This document shows, one piece after another, positions 6,969-15,927 of a stretch of 64,000 nucleotides of DNA. This DNA comes from Pseudoclavibacter helvolus (GTDB lineage: Bacteria; Actinomycetota; Actinomycetes; Actinomycetales; Microbacteriaceae), in the NCBI RefSeq assembly GCF_014191305.1, contig NZ_JACHWJ010000001.1:806001-870000 (forward strand), written 5' to 3'. The notes beneath the pieces were generated by a model. That model was given only the letters and a program-made list of their open reading frames with translations. It made no database searches and was not told where the DNA came from. A program made the translations under genes and the position numbers. Positions within the stretch are counted from its first letter, which is position 1; each line of letters opens with the position of its first letter.

Positions 6969-9812
6969 GTGACTCGAACTTGGCAGAAGCTCCTCGCGGT
7001 GGGAACCGCGACGACGCTTGCCGGAGGCGGCCTGCTGGTCGCCGCAGCGCCCCCGACCTTCGCAGCTCCGAGCGGCACCGAGCTGGTCATCAACGAAGCG
7101 TACGGCGGAGGTGGCAACGCAGGCTCGCTGTACACGAACGACTTCGTAGAGCTCTTCAACCCGAGCTCCGCGGAGATCAGCGTCGAAGGCTGGTCTGTCC
7201 AGTACTTCTCGGCGGGCGGCAACCTTGGCGGCATGGCGGAACTCACAGGGTCTGTTGCGCCGAATACGCACTACCTCGTTTCCCTCGCGGCGGGGAGCAG
7301 CGTTACCGGTGCACTCCCGGCCCCGGATGCGACTGGTGAGATCTCTATGGGCGCGCGAGGTGGAATCGTTGCCCTCGCGAGCACAACCGACACGCTGACG
7401 CTGCCAGGGGCGGGCGGCGTGGCCACAGACGGCCTCGTAGACCTCGTCGGCTACGGCGGCGCGAGCGCGTTCGAAGGCTCTGCTCCTGCTCCCGAGCTCA
7501 ACAACTCTCTCAGCGCGCAGCGTTCCACCACCGGGCTCGACAGCGATGAGAACTCCGCCGACTTCGTCGCCGCTACACCGACTCCGGAGAATTCGTCAGG
7601 TGGACCGACCACAGCACCCGAGCCGACCACAACGTCGACCCCGACGGTGCTTCCGGCGACCGAGCTCGTCTCGATCGCGGAGATCCAGGGCTCCGGCTCT
7701 GCGTCGCCGCTCGTGGACCAGACCGTCACTACTGAGGGCGTCGTCACCGCCGTGTATGCCGAGGGCGGACTCGGCGGTTTCAACATCCAGACTCCCGGTT
7801 CGGTGGACCCGAGCACGCACAGGGCGTCGACTGGGGTCTTCGTGTACGGCCCCGCGGCCGCGGCGCCGGTCAGCGTCGGCGACCGAGTGGCGGTGACCGG
7901 ACGCGTCAGCGAGCGATTCGAGTCGACGCAGATCAGCGCGAGCAGCGTCGAGCAGCTTGCTGGCGGCCCCGAGCACGTCGTCGAGCCGGTGTCGGTCGCG
8001 TGGCCGGAGACGGACGAGGAGCGTGAGCGCTACGAGGGGATGCTCCTCGCGCCGGCAGGCACTTACCGGGTCTCGGAGAACTACGCCCTCAACCAGTACG
8101 GGGAGGTCGGTCTGTCGGTGGGCGAGCGTCTGCTCGTGACGCCCACCGAGGTGGGCGAACCCGGCAGCGCCGAGGCGGTCGCTCAGGCTGAGTACAACGA
8201 GGCGCACAGCGTCATCCTCGATGACGGTGCGTCGACCGACTTCCTGCGCCGCGAGGGCGGGAGCATGATCAACGCGGACATCCCACTTCCCTACCTGAGC
8301 ATCGAGACCCCCGTCACCGTTGGCGCGACGGCTACCTTCACCGAGCCCGTTGTTGTCCACTACTCGTTCGACAGCTACCGATTCCAGCCCGCGACGACAC
8401 TCACGGGCTCAGACACGGCACCCGTCAGGTTCTCGGATGCCAGGGAGACGGAACCCGAACCCGTCGGCGGAAACCTGCAGCTCGGCACCTTCAACGTCCT
8501 CAACTACTTCACGAGCCTCGGCGTCGACTACTGCGCCCCAGACCAGAGCTACACGGACAGAGACGGCAACCCGATCAGCGCCAACGGGTGCCTCCCGCGC
8601 GGAGCCTGGGACGAGGAGAACCTCGCCAGGCAGGAGGCGAAGATCGTCGCCGCCATCAGCCAGCTCGACGCTGACATCGTCGCCCTCGAGGAGATCGAGG
8701 ACTCGTCAGACTTCGGCAAGGACCGCGACGCGGCACTCATCGACCTCGTCGCAGCGCTCAACGAGTCCGCGGGCACGCTGCGATGGGCCCACGTGCCATC
8801 GCCCGCCGAGGTGCCATCAACCGGCGACGACGTCATCCGGACGGCGTTCATCTACCAGCAGGCGAACGTCGAGGTGGTGGGCTCGTCGACCATCCTCGAT
8901 GATCCCGCGTTCATCAACGGGCGTGCGCCGCTCGCCCAGACATTCGCCGACCCGACGACGGGTTCTGAGTTCATTGTCGTCGCGAACCACTTCAAGTCGA
9001 AGGGTGGATCCGGGGACGGCGACAACGCTGACAACGACGACACGGTGGGCCCAGCCGGGGCTGTCGGGGGCTGGAACGGCGACCGGACGCGCCAGGCGCA
9101 GGCTCTTGTCGGCTTCACCGACGCGCAGCGCGAAGCGCACGCAACCGACCTGGTGTTCCTGACCGGCGATTTCAACAGCTACTCGCAGGAGGACCCCATG
9201 CGTGTCCTCGCCGACGCCGGCTTCGAGAACCTCGGGGATGCGCGTAACCGGACCGCGGGTGAGCCGGGGGTCGTCGGCACCGAGTACTCGTACAACTTCG
9301 ACGGCGCCGTCGGCTCCCTCGACCACATCCTGGCCAGCGGGGCGGCGGCCGATCAGGTCACGGGCGCTGACGTGTGGACGATCAACGCCTACGAGCAGGT
9401 GGGCATCGAGTACAGCCGAAACAACTACAACGTCACGCAGCTGTACTCAGTGGACGTCTCCCGTTCCTCTGACCACAACCCGTTCCTCATCGGACTCGAC
9501 TTCACGGGCGAGCCGACGCCAACTCCCACGTCGACTCCGCCGCTCGAACCGGCCCCAACGGAGACCTCAGCACCGGAGCCAACCCCGACCTCGACCGAGG
9601 GAGCTGGGCCCGGCGTGTCGCCGACCATGAGCGCAACCCCGCCAGCCGCGGGCGAGCCAAGCGGCACCCCAACTGGCGTCCCGGGAGCTGATGGTGGAAT
9701 GCTCGCGACCACGGGCGCCGAGCTCGGTCTGCTCCTGCCGTTCGGCGGCGCAGCGCTTCTGCTCGCGGGCACGCTCGCCCTCCTCGTGAAGCGACGCGCG
9801 GACCAGGCCTGA
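6969..9812 (+). CDS. ExeM/NucH-type extracellular nuclease with sortase-like anchor
   Basis: This 947-residue secreted protein belongs to the ExeM/NucH nuclease group. In order it has a signal peptide (about 1-32, cleavage near TFA-APS), a lamin-tail domain (about 36-165, ELVINEAYGGGGN), a Thr/Pro linker, an OB-like domain (about 230-340, VDQTVTTEGVVTAVY), and an endonuclease-exonuclease-phosphatase domain (about 490-860) with LGTFNVLNYF, ALEEIED, ANHFKSKG, LTGDFNSY and SSDHNPFL. A Pro/Thr/Glu-rich stalk leads to LATTG at 912-916, a hydrophobic helix and KRR, a sortase signal of the LAxTG type. It probably degrades extracellular DNA at the cell wall. The GTG start has AGGAGG eight bases upstream. 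Confidence 0.9.
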   Translation: MTRTWQKLLAVGTATTLAGGGLLVAAAPPTFAAPSGTELVINEAYGGGGNAGSLYTNDFVELFNPSSAEISVEGWSVQYFSAGGNLGGMAELTGSVAPNTHYLVSLAAGSSVTGALPAPDATGEISMGARGGIVALASTTDTLTLPGAGGVATDGLVDLVGYGGASAFEGSAPAPELNNSLSAQRSTTGLDSDENSADFVAATPTPENSSGGPTTAPEPTTTSTPTVLPATELVSIAEIQGSGSASPLVDQTVTTEGVVTAVYAEGGLGGFNIQTPGSVDPSTHRASTGVFVYGPAAAAPVSVGDRVAVTGRVSERFESTQISASSVEQLAGGPEHVVEPVSVAWPETDEERERYEGMLLAPAGTYRVSENYALNQYGEVGLSVGERLLVTPTEVGEPGSAEAVAQAEYNEAHSVILDDGASTDFLRREGGSMINADIPLPYLSIETPVTVGATATFTEPVVVHYSFDSYRFQPATTLTGSDTAPVRFSDARETEPEPVGGNLQLGTFNVLNYFTSLGVDYCAPDQSYTDRDGNPISANGCLPRGAWDEENLARQEAKIVAAISQLDADIVALEEIEDSSDFGKDRDAALIDLVAALNESAGTLRWAHVPSPAEVPSTGDDVIRTAFIYQQANVEVVGSSTILDDPAFINGRAPLAQTFADPTTGSEFIVVANHFKSKGGSGDGDNADNDDTVGPAGAVGGWNGDRTRQAQALVGFTDAQREAHATDLVFLTGDFNSYSQEDPMRVLADAGFENLGDARNRTAGEPGVVGTEYSYNFDGAVGSLDHILASGAAADQVTGADVWTINAYEQVGIEYSRNNYNVTQLYSVDVSRSSDHNPFLIGLDFTGEPTPTPTSTPPLEPAPTETSAPEPTPTSTEGAGPGVSPTMSATPPAAGEPSGTPTGVPGADGGMLATTGAELGLLLPFGGAALLLAGTLALLVKRRADQA

Positions 9813-9832
9813 GCTGATCGCGCGGAGCGAGC

Positions 9833-9904
9833 CCTGACTCGCCCCGAGTACCTGACTCGCCCCGAGTACCTGACTCGCCCCGAGTACCTGACTCGCCCCG
9901 AGTA
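9833..9904 (+). repeat. four exact tandem copies of an 18-bp unit
   Basis: The unit cctgactcgccccgagta occurs four times without mismatch, starting 20 bp after the nuclease stop and abutting a strong hairpin. Each copy contains TGA. The lack of any difference between copies suggests recent slippage expansion. Confidence 0.95.
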
Positions 9905-9948
9905 AGATGACCGGCCGTGGTGCGCAAGCGCACCACGGCCGGTCATCT
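9905..9948. terminator. 20-bp perfect hairpin, bidirectional terminator
   Basis: Arms of 20 bases (agatgaccggccgtggtgcg and its complement) flank a four-base loop CAAG. There is no T-run, as is common for actinobacterial terminators. It separates the nuclease (+) from the membrane protein (-), both of which end here. Confidence 0.85.
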
Positions 9949-9971
9949 ACGTTCGGGGCTGGCCTTGAGCG

Positions 9972-10844
9972 TCAGGTACCCGAGTCGCTGTCTGACCCCT
10001 CGGAGGGCGTCGGCTCCCCCGTCGGCTGCGGGTCCGTGGGCTCATCGGTCGGCTCAGGAATCGGAGGCTGCGTCGGAGGTGTCGTCTCGCCGGGTGTCGT
10101 GGTGGCCGCACCACCAGAGCCGTCGGGGACCGGCTGGCCAGTGAACGCGGGCGGAACGGGCGTCGATGGCTGGGGGGCCTGCGTCGCGGTGTCGTCGCCC
10201 GAGTTGTCGACGGGCTGCTCAGGCAGGGTGGTGTCGTCATCCTGCTGCGAGTCCACAGCCGCGCTGTGCGAGCTCTGCGCGGCGGTCGCCTGGCGCACCA
10301 GGGCGGAGATGCCGCTCGTGCGCTCCCGGTCGTCGCCGGCATCCGCCAGCTCGATGAGCGCGGCGTCGTAGGCGGTGAGGATGTCCGCAGCCGCGAGCGT
10401 GACTTGCAGGCGGTGCTCACGCCCAAGCGAGAGCGTGCTCGTCGCCATCCCCCCTACCGCGTTCTGCAAGGCCGTGTAGGAGGTTTGGAGCGCATCCGGC
10501 TCGGTCGACGTCGCGCTCAGCGCGTCCTTGACCTGCCGGAGGGCGTCCTCGAGAGCTGTCTTCTGCGTGCTGCCCACCCGCTCGGCAGGCAGGCTCGCGA
10601 GCGGCTGCGCGAGCATGTGCAGGTTCACGACGTCGCTCGAGCTCGCGCTGGTCGTCGCACCAGCAGTCTCGGGAACCGCGACGGTATCGATGGGAGACGC
10701 GACGTCTCCACCGTGGCCGTTCGTGACGGTCAGGGCCGCGACGACTGCACCCACGGCGATGACGCTCATCGTCGCTGCGGCAAGCTCACCTGGGCGCTTC
10801 TTGACGAACGCCAGTATGGCGTTCGAGGTCTCCCCGTTCGACAT
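9972..10844 (-). CDS. single-pass membrane protein with Pro/Thr-rich tail, unknown function
   Basis: A 290-residue protein with a short cytoplasmic N-terminus, one helix at about residues 20-41 (AATMSVIAVGAVVAALTV), a helical extracytoplasmic region (about 75-195) and a C-terminal 95 residues very rich in Pro, Thr, Asp and Glu that look like a disordered wall-spanning tail. ATG 10844 has GAGGAG four bases upstream. No family is recognised; the layout resembles actinobacterial anti-sigma-like or wall-associated proteins, but there is no zinc-binding motif to support that. Confidence 0.8.
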   Translation of the reverse strand: MSNGETSNAILAFVKKRPGELAAATMSVIAVGAVVAALTVTNGHGGDVASPIDTVAVPETAGATTSASSSDVVNLHMLAQPLASLPAERVGSTQKTALEDALRQVKDALSATSTEPDALQTSYTALQNAVGGMATSTLSLGREHRLQVTLAAADILTAYDAALIELADAGDDRERTSGISALVRQATAAQSSHSAAVDSQQDDDTTLPEQPVDNSGDDTATQAPQPSTPVPPAFTGQPVPDGSGGAATTTPGETTPPTQPPIPEPTDEPTDPQPTGEPTPSEGSDSDSGT

Positions 10845-10954
10845 ACGGCTCCTCTAAGACGTGCTGCTGGGACGCGCTGAAGCGCACAGCTCTCTCAAGG
10901 GTAGGGCGATCAGGGCGAATGTCGAAGTCAGAACTGCCCAGGCGCTCAGGAAAC

Positions 10955-11455
10955 TCAGAGCCACACGAAGTGCACGAAGATGGAGACGGCGAGGATCGTG
11001 GTGGCGACAATCGCGCACATGAGCTCGATCACCATGCCGAGGCCGAGGGCCTTGACCGCCGTCCAGCTCGAGTCGAGCGCGGCATGGAACTCTCGGACTC
11101 TGTAGTACTCGGATGCGACAAGTCCCACCGCGAAGCCGATCGGGAGCCCGAACGCAGGGAGCACTAAGAGCCCGACGATGCCGACGCCGAGTCCGATGAG
11201 CACCGAGCGATTCGGGACCTGCTTCTTCCGCAGGCCTCGACCCGTGAGGACCCAGCCGATGATCATGCCCGTGATGAGGAGCGCTGCCCCGATCCCGAAG
11301 GCCACCCACACTGGCCAGTTGCCCGCGAAGATCGCCCAGACGAGGAAGCCGACGACGATCGTGATGCTGCCCGGCAGTACGGGGACGATGATCCCGATAA
11401 TCCCGACGATGGCGAGGACCATGGCGACGATGGCTGCGATCACGGGTGCGCTCAT
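10955..11455 (-). CDS. DUF456 family membrane protein
   Basis: A 166-residue integral membrane protein with a hydrophobic Gly-rich N-terminal pair of helices (VGIIGIIVPVLPGSITIVV) typical of DUF456, then further helices separated by a short basic loop (GRGLRKKQVPNRS). Length and the PVLPG motif match the family, whose function is unknown. TACGGT six bases before the ATG indicates a leaderless transcript. Confidence 0.85.
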   Translation of the reverse strand: MSAPVIAAIVAMVLAIVGIIGIIVPVLPGSITIVVGFLVWAIFAGNWPVWVAFGIGAALLITGMIIGWVLTGRGLRKKQVPNRSVLIGLGVGIVGLLVLPAFGLPIGFAVGLVASEYYRVREFHAALDSSWTAVKALGLGMVIELMCAIVATTILAVSIFVHFVWL

Positions 11456-11461
11456 GCCTCA

Positions 11462-11467
11462 ACCGTA
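11462..11467 (-). promoter_or_regulatory. -10 box (TACGGT), leaderless
   Basis: TACGGT, six bases (TGAGGC), then the ATG at 11455 of the DUF456 gene. Confidence 0.45.
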
Positions 11468-11532
11468 CTGGGTCGAGGACCGACCGGACTGGGTGGGCCC
11501 GCCGAGCACGGCTGGGAGCGGCAGACGAGAAC

Positions 11533-11570
11533 GGGGGCCGTGCATCCACGAGAGTGGATGCACGGCCCCC
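11533..11570 (-). terminator. 17-bp perfect hairpin downstream of amt
   Basis: gggggccgtgcatccac (11533-11549) pairs perfectly with 11554-11570 around a GAGA loop, 18 bp past the amt stop. Confidence 0.85.
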
Positions 11571-11587
11571 GAAGGCTGTCCGCGTGA

Positions 11588-12820
11588 TCAGCGGGACAGC
11601 GCGTAGCCGGTCTCGCCGTGCACGACCACGTCGACGCCGGCCACTTCGTCCTCGTGGCGCACCCGGAAGCCGATGGTCTTCTGGATGGCCCAAGCCACGA
11701 GGAAGCTCACGGCGAACGAGTAGAGGAGGACGCCAAGGGAAGCGATGAGCTGGACGATGAGCTGCTCGAATCCGCCACCGGTGAAGAGTCCGGTGTCGAA
11801 GGCGAAGAGTCCAGGCCAGATGGAGCCGACGAGGCCGCCGACGAGGTGCAGGCCGACGACGTCGAGCGAGTCGTCGAAACCGAGCTTGAACTTCAGCTCG
11901 ATGGCGAAGGCGCAGAGCGCACCGGAGACGAAGCCGAGGAGGAGTGCCCAGCCTGGCGTCAACACTGCACAGGCGGGCGTGATGGCGACAAGACCAGCGA
12001 TTGCACCGGATGCGGCACCGATCGAGGTTGCTTTGCCGTTGCGCAGCTTCTCGACGATGATCCAGCCGAGGATACCGGCGGCTGGGGCCGCGATGGTGTT
12101 GATGAAGAGGAGGCCGGGACCGGGGAACTCAGTGCCTTCAAGGTCACCCCAGGCGGCGCCGACGTTGAAGCCGAACCACCCAAACCAGAGGATCGCGGTA
12201 CCGAGCAGAACAAGCGGCACGTTGTGCGGCTGCGTGATGCCCTTGGCGAAGCCGACTCGCTTGCCGAGGACAAGTGCAAGCGCGAGGGCAGCAGCACCGG
12301 CGTTGATGTGGACGGCGGTACCACCGGCGTAGTCGATGACCTCGACGCCCTCGAAGCCGAGCTGCGTGCCGAGCTGCATGATCCAGCCGCCACCCCAGAC
12401 CCATGCCGCGACCGGGAAGTACACGAAGGTCGCGAAGATACCGGCGAAGAGCATCCACGAGCCGAACTTGGCGCGGTCGGCAATCGCACCGGAGATGAGG
12501 GCCGTCGTGATGATGGCGAACGTTCCGCCGTAGGCCGCGCCGGCAGTCGCGTTGCTGTCCTGGATGAGGTTCGTCAGTGCGAAGTCAGAGAACGGGTCGC
12601 CCGCGAACTGGAAGAAGGAGTCGCCCGAGACGGCGGACATGTTGTAGCCGTAGAGAATCCACAGCACCGCGACGAGGCCGAGCGCCCCGAACGAGAGCAT
12701 CATCATGCTCACGACGCTCTTCTCCTTGACCATGCCGCCGTAGAAGAGGGCGAGTCCTGGTGTCATGAAGAGCACAAGCGCTGCGCTGATCATCAGCCAC
12801 GCGGTTCCACCGGTATCCAT
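11588..12820 (-). CDS. amt: ammonium transporter Amt
   Basis: This 410-residue protein of the Amt/MEP/Rh family forms trimeric inner-membrane ammonium channels. The usual signatures are present: FYGGMVKEKSVVSMMMLSF near the N-terminus, the first pore histidine in GGTAVHINAGAAALALAL and the second in DVVGLHLVGGLVGSIWPG. About eleven hydrophobic segments are visible and the length is normal. ATG 12820 has GAGGA six bases upstream. There is no glnK/glnD next to it, unlike many actinobacteria where amt-glnK-glnD is an operon. It is probably under nitrogen control together with the glnA block 39 kb away. Confidence 0.95.
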   Translation of the reverse strand: MDTGGTAWLMISAALVLFMTPGLALFYGGMVKEKSVVSMMMLSFGALGLVAVLWILYGYNMSAVSGDSFFQFAGDPFSDFALTNLIQDSNATAGAAYGGTFAIITTALISGAIADRAKFGSWMLFAGIFATFVYFPVAAWVWGGGWIMQLGTQLGFEGVEVIDYAGGTAVHINAGAAALALALVLGKRVGFAKGITQPHNVPLVLLGTAILWFGWFGFNVGAAWGDLEGTEFPGPGLLFINTIAAPAAGILGWIIVEKLRNGKATSIGAASGAIAGLVAITPACAVLTPGWALLLGFVSGALCAFAIELKFKLGFDDSLDVVGLHLVGGLVGSIWPGLFAFDTGLFTGGGFEQLIVQLIASLGVLLYSFAVSFLVAWAIQKTIGFRVRHEDEVAGVDVVVHGETGYALSR

Positions 12821-12933
12821 TGCATCCTCGCTTTCGCCACCCGTGCTGCGGCCTGGAGGACGCGTCGTCGTGACACGAGGTGGGGAGATGCAATGAGTCT
12901 GCTGGGGGCGCGTGTCGCTGATGGGGCGGTGCC

Positions 12934-12969
12934 GTTTCCATCATGTTTCAGAGCGGCCCGGCGTGTTAC
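12934..12969 (-). promoter_or_regulatory. possible GlnR-like half sites upstream of amt
   Basis: On the minus strand, GTAAC at 12969-12965, GAAAC at 12949-12945 and GAAAC at 12938-12934. Two GAAAC motifs six bases apart recall GlnR boxes, but the distance to GTAAC is two bases short of the consensus phasing. Confidence 0.25.
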
Positions 12970-13012
12970 GAGTCTGTGTCGGGAACGTCCAAGCCGCGCT
13001 CCGCGGAGGTGC

Positions 13013-14059
13013 TCAGACCGAGGCGGTCTGCTCCTGAGCCGTGGAGGCGATGAGGCGCGAAACGCAGCGAAGGTACTTCTTCCGGTAGCCGCCGTCGATC
13101 ATGCCGCCGCCGAAGATCTGGTCGAGCGCCACACCAGAGGCCGCAATCGGAATCTGTGCGTCGTAGACGCGGTCGATGAAGGCGACGAAGCGAAGCGCCT
13201 CCGCCTGATCGGTGAGTTCGTGCACGTCGCGAAGGGCGAGCAGGTCAACGTCCTCGACGAGACGCACGTACTTGGACGGATGCACGGTCGCAAGGTGTTG
13301 CACGAGGTCATCGAAGCCGTCGTAGGCGACGGTCCTGCCCCCTGCTACTGCCTCGTCGGCAAGCGAGGCGAGGCGTTCCGGCGGCGTCACGGTCGCGTGA
13401 CCGGACATGTCGCGGCGACGATAGTCGGTGCCGTCGATCCGGAGGGTGTCGAAGACCCCAGCCAGCTTCGTGATCTCGCGGAGGAAGTCGGATGCCGCGA
13501 AGCGTCCTTCGCCAAGCGCATTCGGTGGAGTGTTGCTCGTCGCGGCGATGCTCGTGCCAGAGTCCACGAGCTCGCCGAGGAGGCGCGACATGACCATCGT
13601 GTCGCCTGGGTCGTCGAGCTCGAACTCGTCAATCGCGATGAGGCTCGTGCCCTTGAGGGAGCGGACGGCCTCCGCGTAGCCGAGGGCGCCGACGAGGGCC
13701 GTGTACTCGATAAACGTGCCGAAGTACTTCCGCCCCGGGTGCGCGTGCCAGATGGAGGCGAGCAGGTGCGTCTTGCCGACTCCGAACCCGCCATCGAGGT
13801 AGATGCCTGGCTTGACGGGCGGGGCCTTCTTGCGGAAGCCGAAAAGCCCCTTGCTCCCGGAGCTCGCAGCGACTTTTACCCCGGCGAAGCGCTCCCCCGC
13901 TTCCACGGCGGCGGCCTGCGAGGGGTACTCCGGGTCGGGCCGGTAGGTGGCGAACTGCGCACCGTCGAACTGTCGAGGAGGAACGAGGTCCTTCACCATC
14001 TCTGCCGCCGTGACGGTCGGTGAGAGTTCGGTCAAGTGCAGCAAGCGGCCTTCGCCCAC
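13013..14059 (-). CDS. zapE: ZapE/AFG1-like cell division ATPase
   Basis: A 348-residue AAA-type ATPase of the ZapE/AFG1 family. Walker A is GGFGVGKTH and Walker B is SLIAIDEFELDD, followed by ATSNTPPNALGEGRF, a highly conserved family block that includes the sensor region. In E. coli ZapE associates with the Z-ring during constriction; its actinobacterial role is inferred. The start is GTG 14059 with GAGGA five bases upstream. It is divergent from sufE, which is also a common neighbour in related genomes. Confidence 0.9.
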   Translation of the reverse strand: MGEGRLLHLTELSPTVTAAEMVKDLVPPRQFDGAQFATYRPDPEYPSQAAAVEAGERFAGVKVAASSGSKGLFGFRKKAPPVKPGIYLDGGFGVGKTHLLASIWHAHPGRKYFGTFIEYTALVGALGYAEAVRSLKGTSLIAIDEFELDDPGDTMVMSRLLGELVDSGTSIAATSNTPPNALGEGRFAASDFLREITKLAGVFDTLRIDGTDYRRRDMSGHATVTPPERLASLADEAVAGGRTVAYDGFDDLVQHLATVHPSKYVRLVEDVDLLALRDVHELTDQAEALRFVAFIDRVYDAQIPIAASGVALDQIFGGGMIDGGYRKKYLRCVSRLIASTAQEQTASV

Positions 14060-14154
14060 GGAGTCCTCGTACTTTCCAGTGACAGATGCCCGGAACGGGC
14101 TCTCAAGATCCTACCGTCAGGCGCCCCTTCGAGCGTCGCGAGCAATCCGGACGG

Positions 14155-14160
14155 TACCGT
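14155..14160 (+). promoter_or_regulatory. -10 box (TACCGT), leaderless
   Basis: TACCGT, six bases (TGTCGC), then ATG 14167 of sufE. This spacing favours that ATG over the in-frame ATG at 14086. Confidence 0.45.
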
Positions 14161-14166
14161 TGTCGC

Positions 14167-14610
14167 ATGCACGACGTCACGCTGTCGGAATCGCTCGAGC
14201 TGCTTCGCGAGGAACTCCTCGAGGTGTCGTCCCGAGATCGCCTCGAGCTTCTCGCTGAGATCGGCGCCGAGCTCCCCACGGTCGACCCCGCAGATATTGC
14301 CGGATTCGAGCGCGTCATCGAGTGCCAGTCGCCGGTCTTCTTCGACGTGGCCCTCACACCGGAGGCGCGCATCCGGCTGCGCATCTCGGTCCCGCCGGGC
14401 GCTCCCATGACGCGTGGGTTCGCGGCTGCACTCGTGCAGGGAGTCGACGGACTCGAGCCCGATGCACTCCTGGGCCTCCCGGAGGACCTCCCCAGCGTTC
14501 TCGGGTTGTCCGACCTCGTGTCTCCGCTCCGCCGCAGCGGCATGGTCTCCCTTCAAGCTCGTGCCAAGCGGCAGCTGCTCGAGCGAATCGTAGCCGCGGC
14601 CCGCTCCTAG
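14167..14610 (+). CDS. sufE: SufE-family Fe-S assembly protein
   Basis: A 147-residue SufE homologue. SufE accepts persulfide sulfur from the cysteine desulfurase SufS and passes it to the SufBCD scaffold. The acceptor is Cys53 in VIECQSPVFFDV, the expected CQS context, and the first 30 residues form the usual acidic helix. The start at 14167 gives the normal family length and fits a leaderless -10 box. It stands apart from any suf operon in this window. A tandem repeat overlaps the region after its stop. Confidence 0.88.
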   Translation: MHDVTLSESLELLREELLEVSSRDRLELLAEIGAELPTVDPADIAGFERVIECQSPVFFDVALTPEARIRLRISVPPGAPMTRGFAAALVQGVDGLEPDALLGLPEDLPSVLGLSDLVSPLRRSGMVSLQARAKRQLLERIVAAARS

Positions 14611-14611
14611 G

Positions 14612-14647
14612 GCTCCCTGCTCGTCAGAAGCTCTCTGCTCGTCAGAA
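14612..14647 (-). repeat. two 18-bp tandem copies spanning the hydrolase stop codon
   Basis: The units gctccctgctcgtcagaa and gctctctgctcgtcagaa (one C/T difference) are adjacent. Read on the minus strand each starts TTCTGACGAGCAG; the first such copy supplies the last Phe codon and the TGA stop of the alpha/beta hydrolase gene. Confidence 0.9.
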
Positions 14648-15826
14648 CTTCGCGAGCCACTCGTCCAGCGAGTGCTCCCAACGCCCGCTGTCCACGTTCC
14701 AGAGGCGCGTGTGCAGCGCACGCTCGAACTCGCGATAGGTCACGAGGTCCGGTCGGCGTCTGGCCACCTCACGGCTGGCATCGACGGGAACCACGGTGTC
14801 GCCGCTCGAGTGGAACAGGAGGATGGGCACCGTCAGCTCAGCGAGCCGATCCGGGATCTCGAGCTCCCCAAGCGGTATGGGTGCCGCGAGACCGAGAAGC
14901 GGGCGGGCGAGTTGGCTGCCGATGAGCCAGATGCCGAGCCCGGTCACGAAGCCGGGGAGCTTCATAGCTGCGCCCTGGTAGCGCAGGATCGATCGCCAGC
15001 TCAGAGCGGGCGACTCGAGAAAGACGCCGACGACGAGCTCACGGTGCCGCGCGTTGAGGGCCGCTTGCAAAACGGTCCCGCCACCCATTGACCACCCGAC
15101 GAGGATGATGCGCTTGGCCCCACGTGCCGCCGCCCAATCCATGGCCGATTCAACATCGCGCCACTCCGTCGCTCCCAGCCCGAACTTCCCGTCCGGCGAC
15201 CGCGGCGCGAGCGCATCGTTGCGGTAGCTGACAACCAGCGAGTTCCACCCGCGACCCCGGAAGAGGGGCACAGCCCGAAGCGGCTCGGTCATGACGGCTC
15301 CCCGGCCGTGCACGTGGATCGCCCAGGAATCACTTGCCTGCGCCGCAGGAATCAGCCAGGCAGGCATCGCCCCAAGCGGGGTCTGCACATCCACCCATCT
15401 CCAAGGGAGATCGAGATCGCGGACCCAGAGCTGCGGGGCAGACGCAAGGCGAACCGACCTGACGCGTTCCAGTCGCGCTCCCTCTTCACCCCAGAAGCGC
15501 CGTGTCACCGTGCGCTCGGACTCCCCCACGACAGCTCCGACGTTTGCCCTGCCGGTCTCGGCCGCGAAGACCAAGCTGTAGTGGCCGGGCGCCGCCGTCT
15601 CAGGCGTTCGCGCGAGCGTGACGGTGCCGGCCTGCTTGTCGACGGCCAGCAGGCGCACCGGGTCCCTGCGACGGCGAGGCGGTGTGACGACGGCACGCGC
15701 GATCATGGTCGCCGCAGTTGCGACCACTGCTCCGAGTCCGACGGCAATGGCACCGACCGAGACCGCCGCGATCTTCACGGCGGACGAGCTCGAACCGGCT
15801 GAGGCACGTTTGGCGGCACACATCAC
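14642..15826 (-). CDS. membrane-anchored alpha/beta hydrolase
   Basis: A 394-residue protein with an N-terminal hydrophobic anchor (about 17-45, AAVSVGAIAVGLGAVVATAA), a roughly 110-residue extension and an alpha/beta-hydrolase fold. The nucleophile elbow is GWSMGGG, the acid lies in SSGDTVVP and the catalytic His in ALHTRLWN, preceded by the oxyanion HVHGRG region. The substrate is unknown; serine esterase or peptidase are the options. The start is GTG 15826 or ATG 15823; neither has a clear ribosome site. It converges on sufE with only 31 bp between the stops. Confidence 0.85.
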   Translation of the reverse strand: MMCAAKRASAGSSSSAVKIAAVSVGAIAVGLGAVVATAATMIARAVVTPPRRRRDPVRLLAVDKQAGTVTLARTPETAAPGHYSLVFAAETGRANVGAVVGESERTVTRRFWGEEGARLERVRSVRLASAPQLWVRDLDLPWRWVDVQTPLGAMPAWLIPAAQASDSWAIHVHGRGAVMTEPLRAVPLFRGRGWNSLVVSYRNDALAPRSPDGKFGLGATEWRDVESAMDWAAARGAKRIILVGWSMGGGTVLQAALNARHRELVVGVFLESPALSWRSILRYQGAAMKLPGFVTGLGIWLIGSQLARPLLGLAAPIPLGELEIPDRLAELTVPILLFHSSGDTVVPVDASREVARRRPDLVTYREFERALHTRLWNVDSGRWEHSLDEWLAKF

Positions 15827-15915
15827 GTCGATGATCGCGCAACTCGCCCGTGAACACGCCGAACGAGCGGCGTGCCGCTACGGCGCGCCTGATCTGCGTT
15901 GTCTGCCGCCAGGCC

Positions 15916-15921
15916 TAGTCT
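15916..15921 (+). promoter_or_regulatory. -10 box (TAGTCT), leaderless
   Basis: TAGTCT, six bases (CGTCGC), then GTG 15928 of the DUF3000 gene. Confidence 0.45.
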
Positions 15922-15927
15922 CGTCGC

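Noticed and set aside
9833-9904. Possible CRISPR array
   Set aside because: The 18-bp copies are directly adjacent with no spacers, and there are no cas genes nearby.
12934-12969. A full GlnR box upstream of amt
   Set aside because: The GTAAC element is two bases out of phase with the GAAAC pair, and one middle element is missing. It is kept only as a low-confidence site.
11618-14023. An 801-codon open frame on the plus strand opposite amt and zapE
   Set aside because: It spans two unrelated, clearly identified genes and an intergenic region, and its composition is that of a GC-rich antisense frame.
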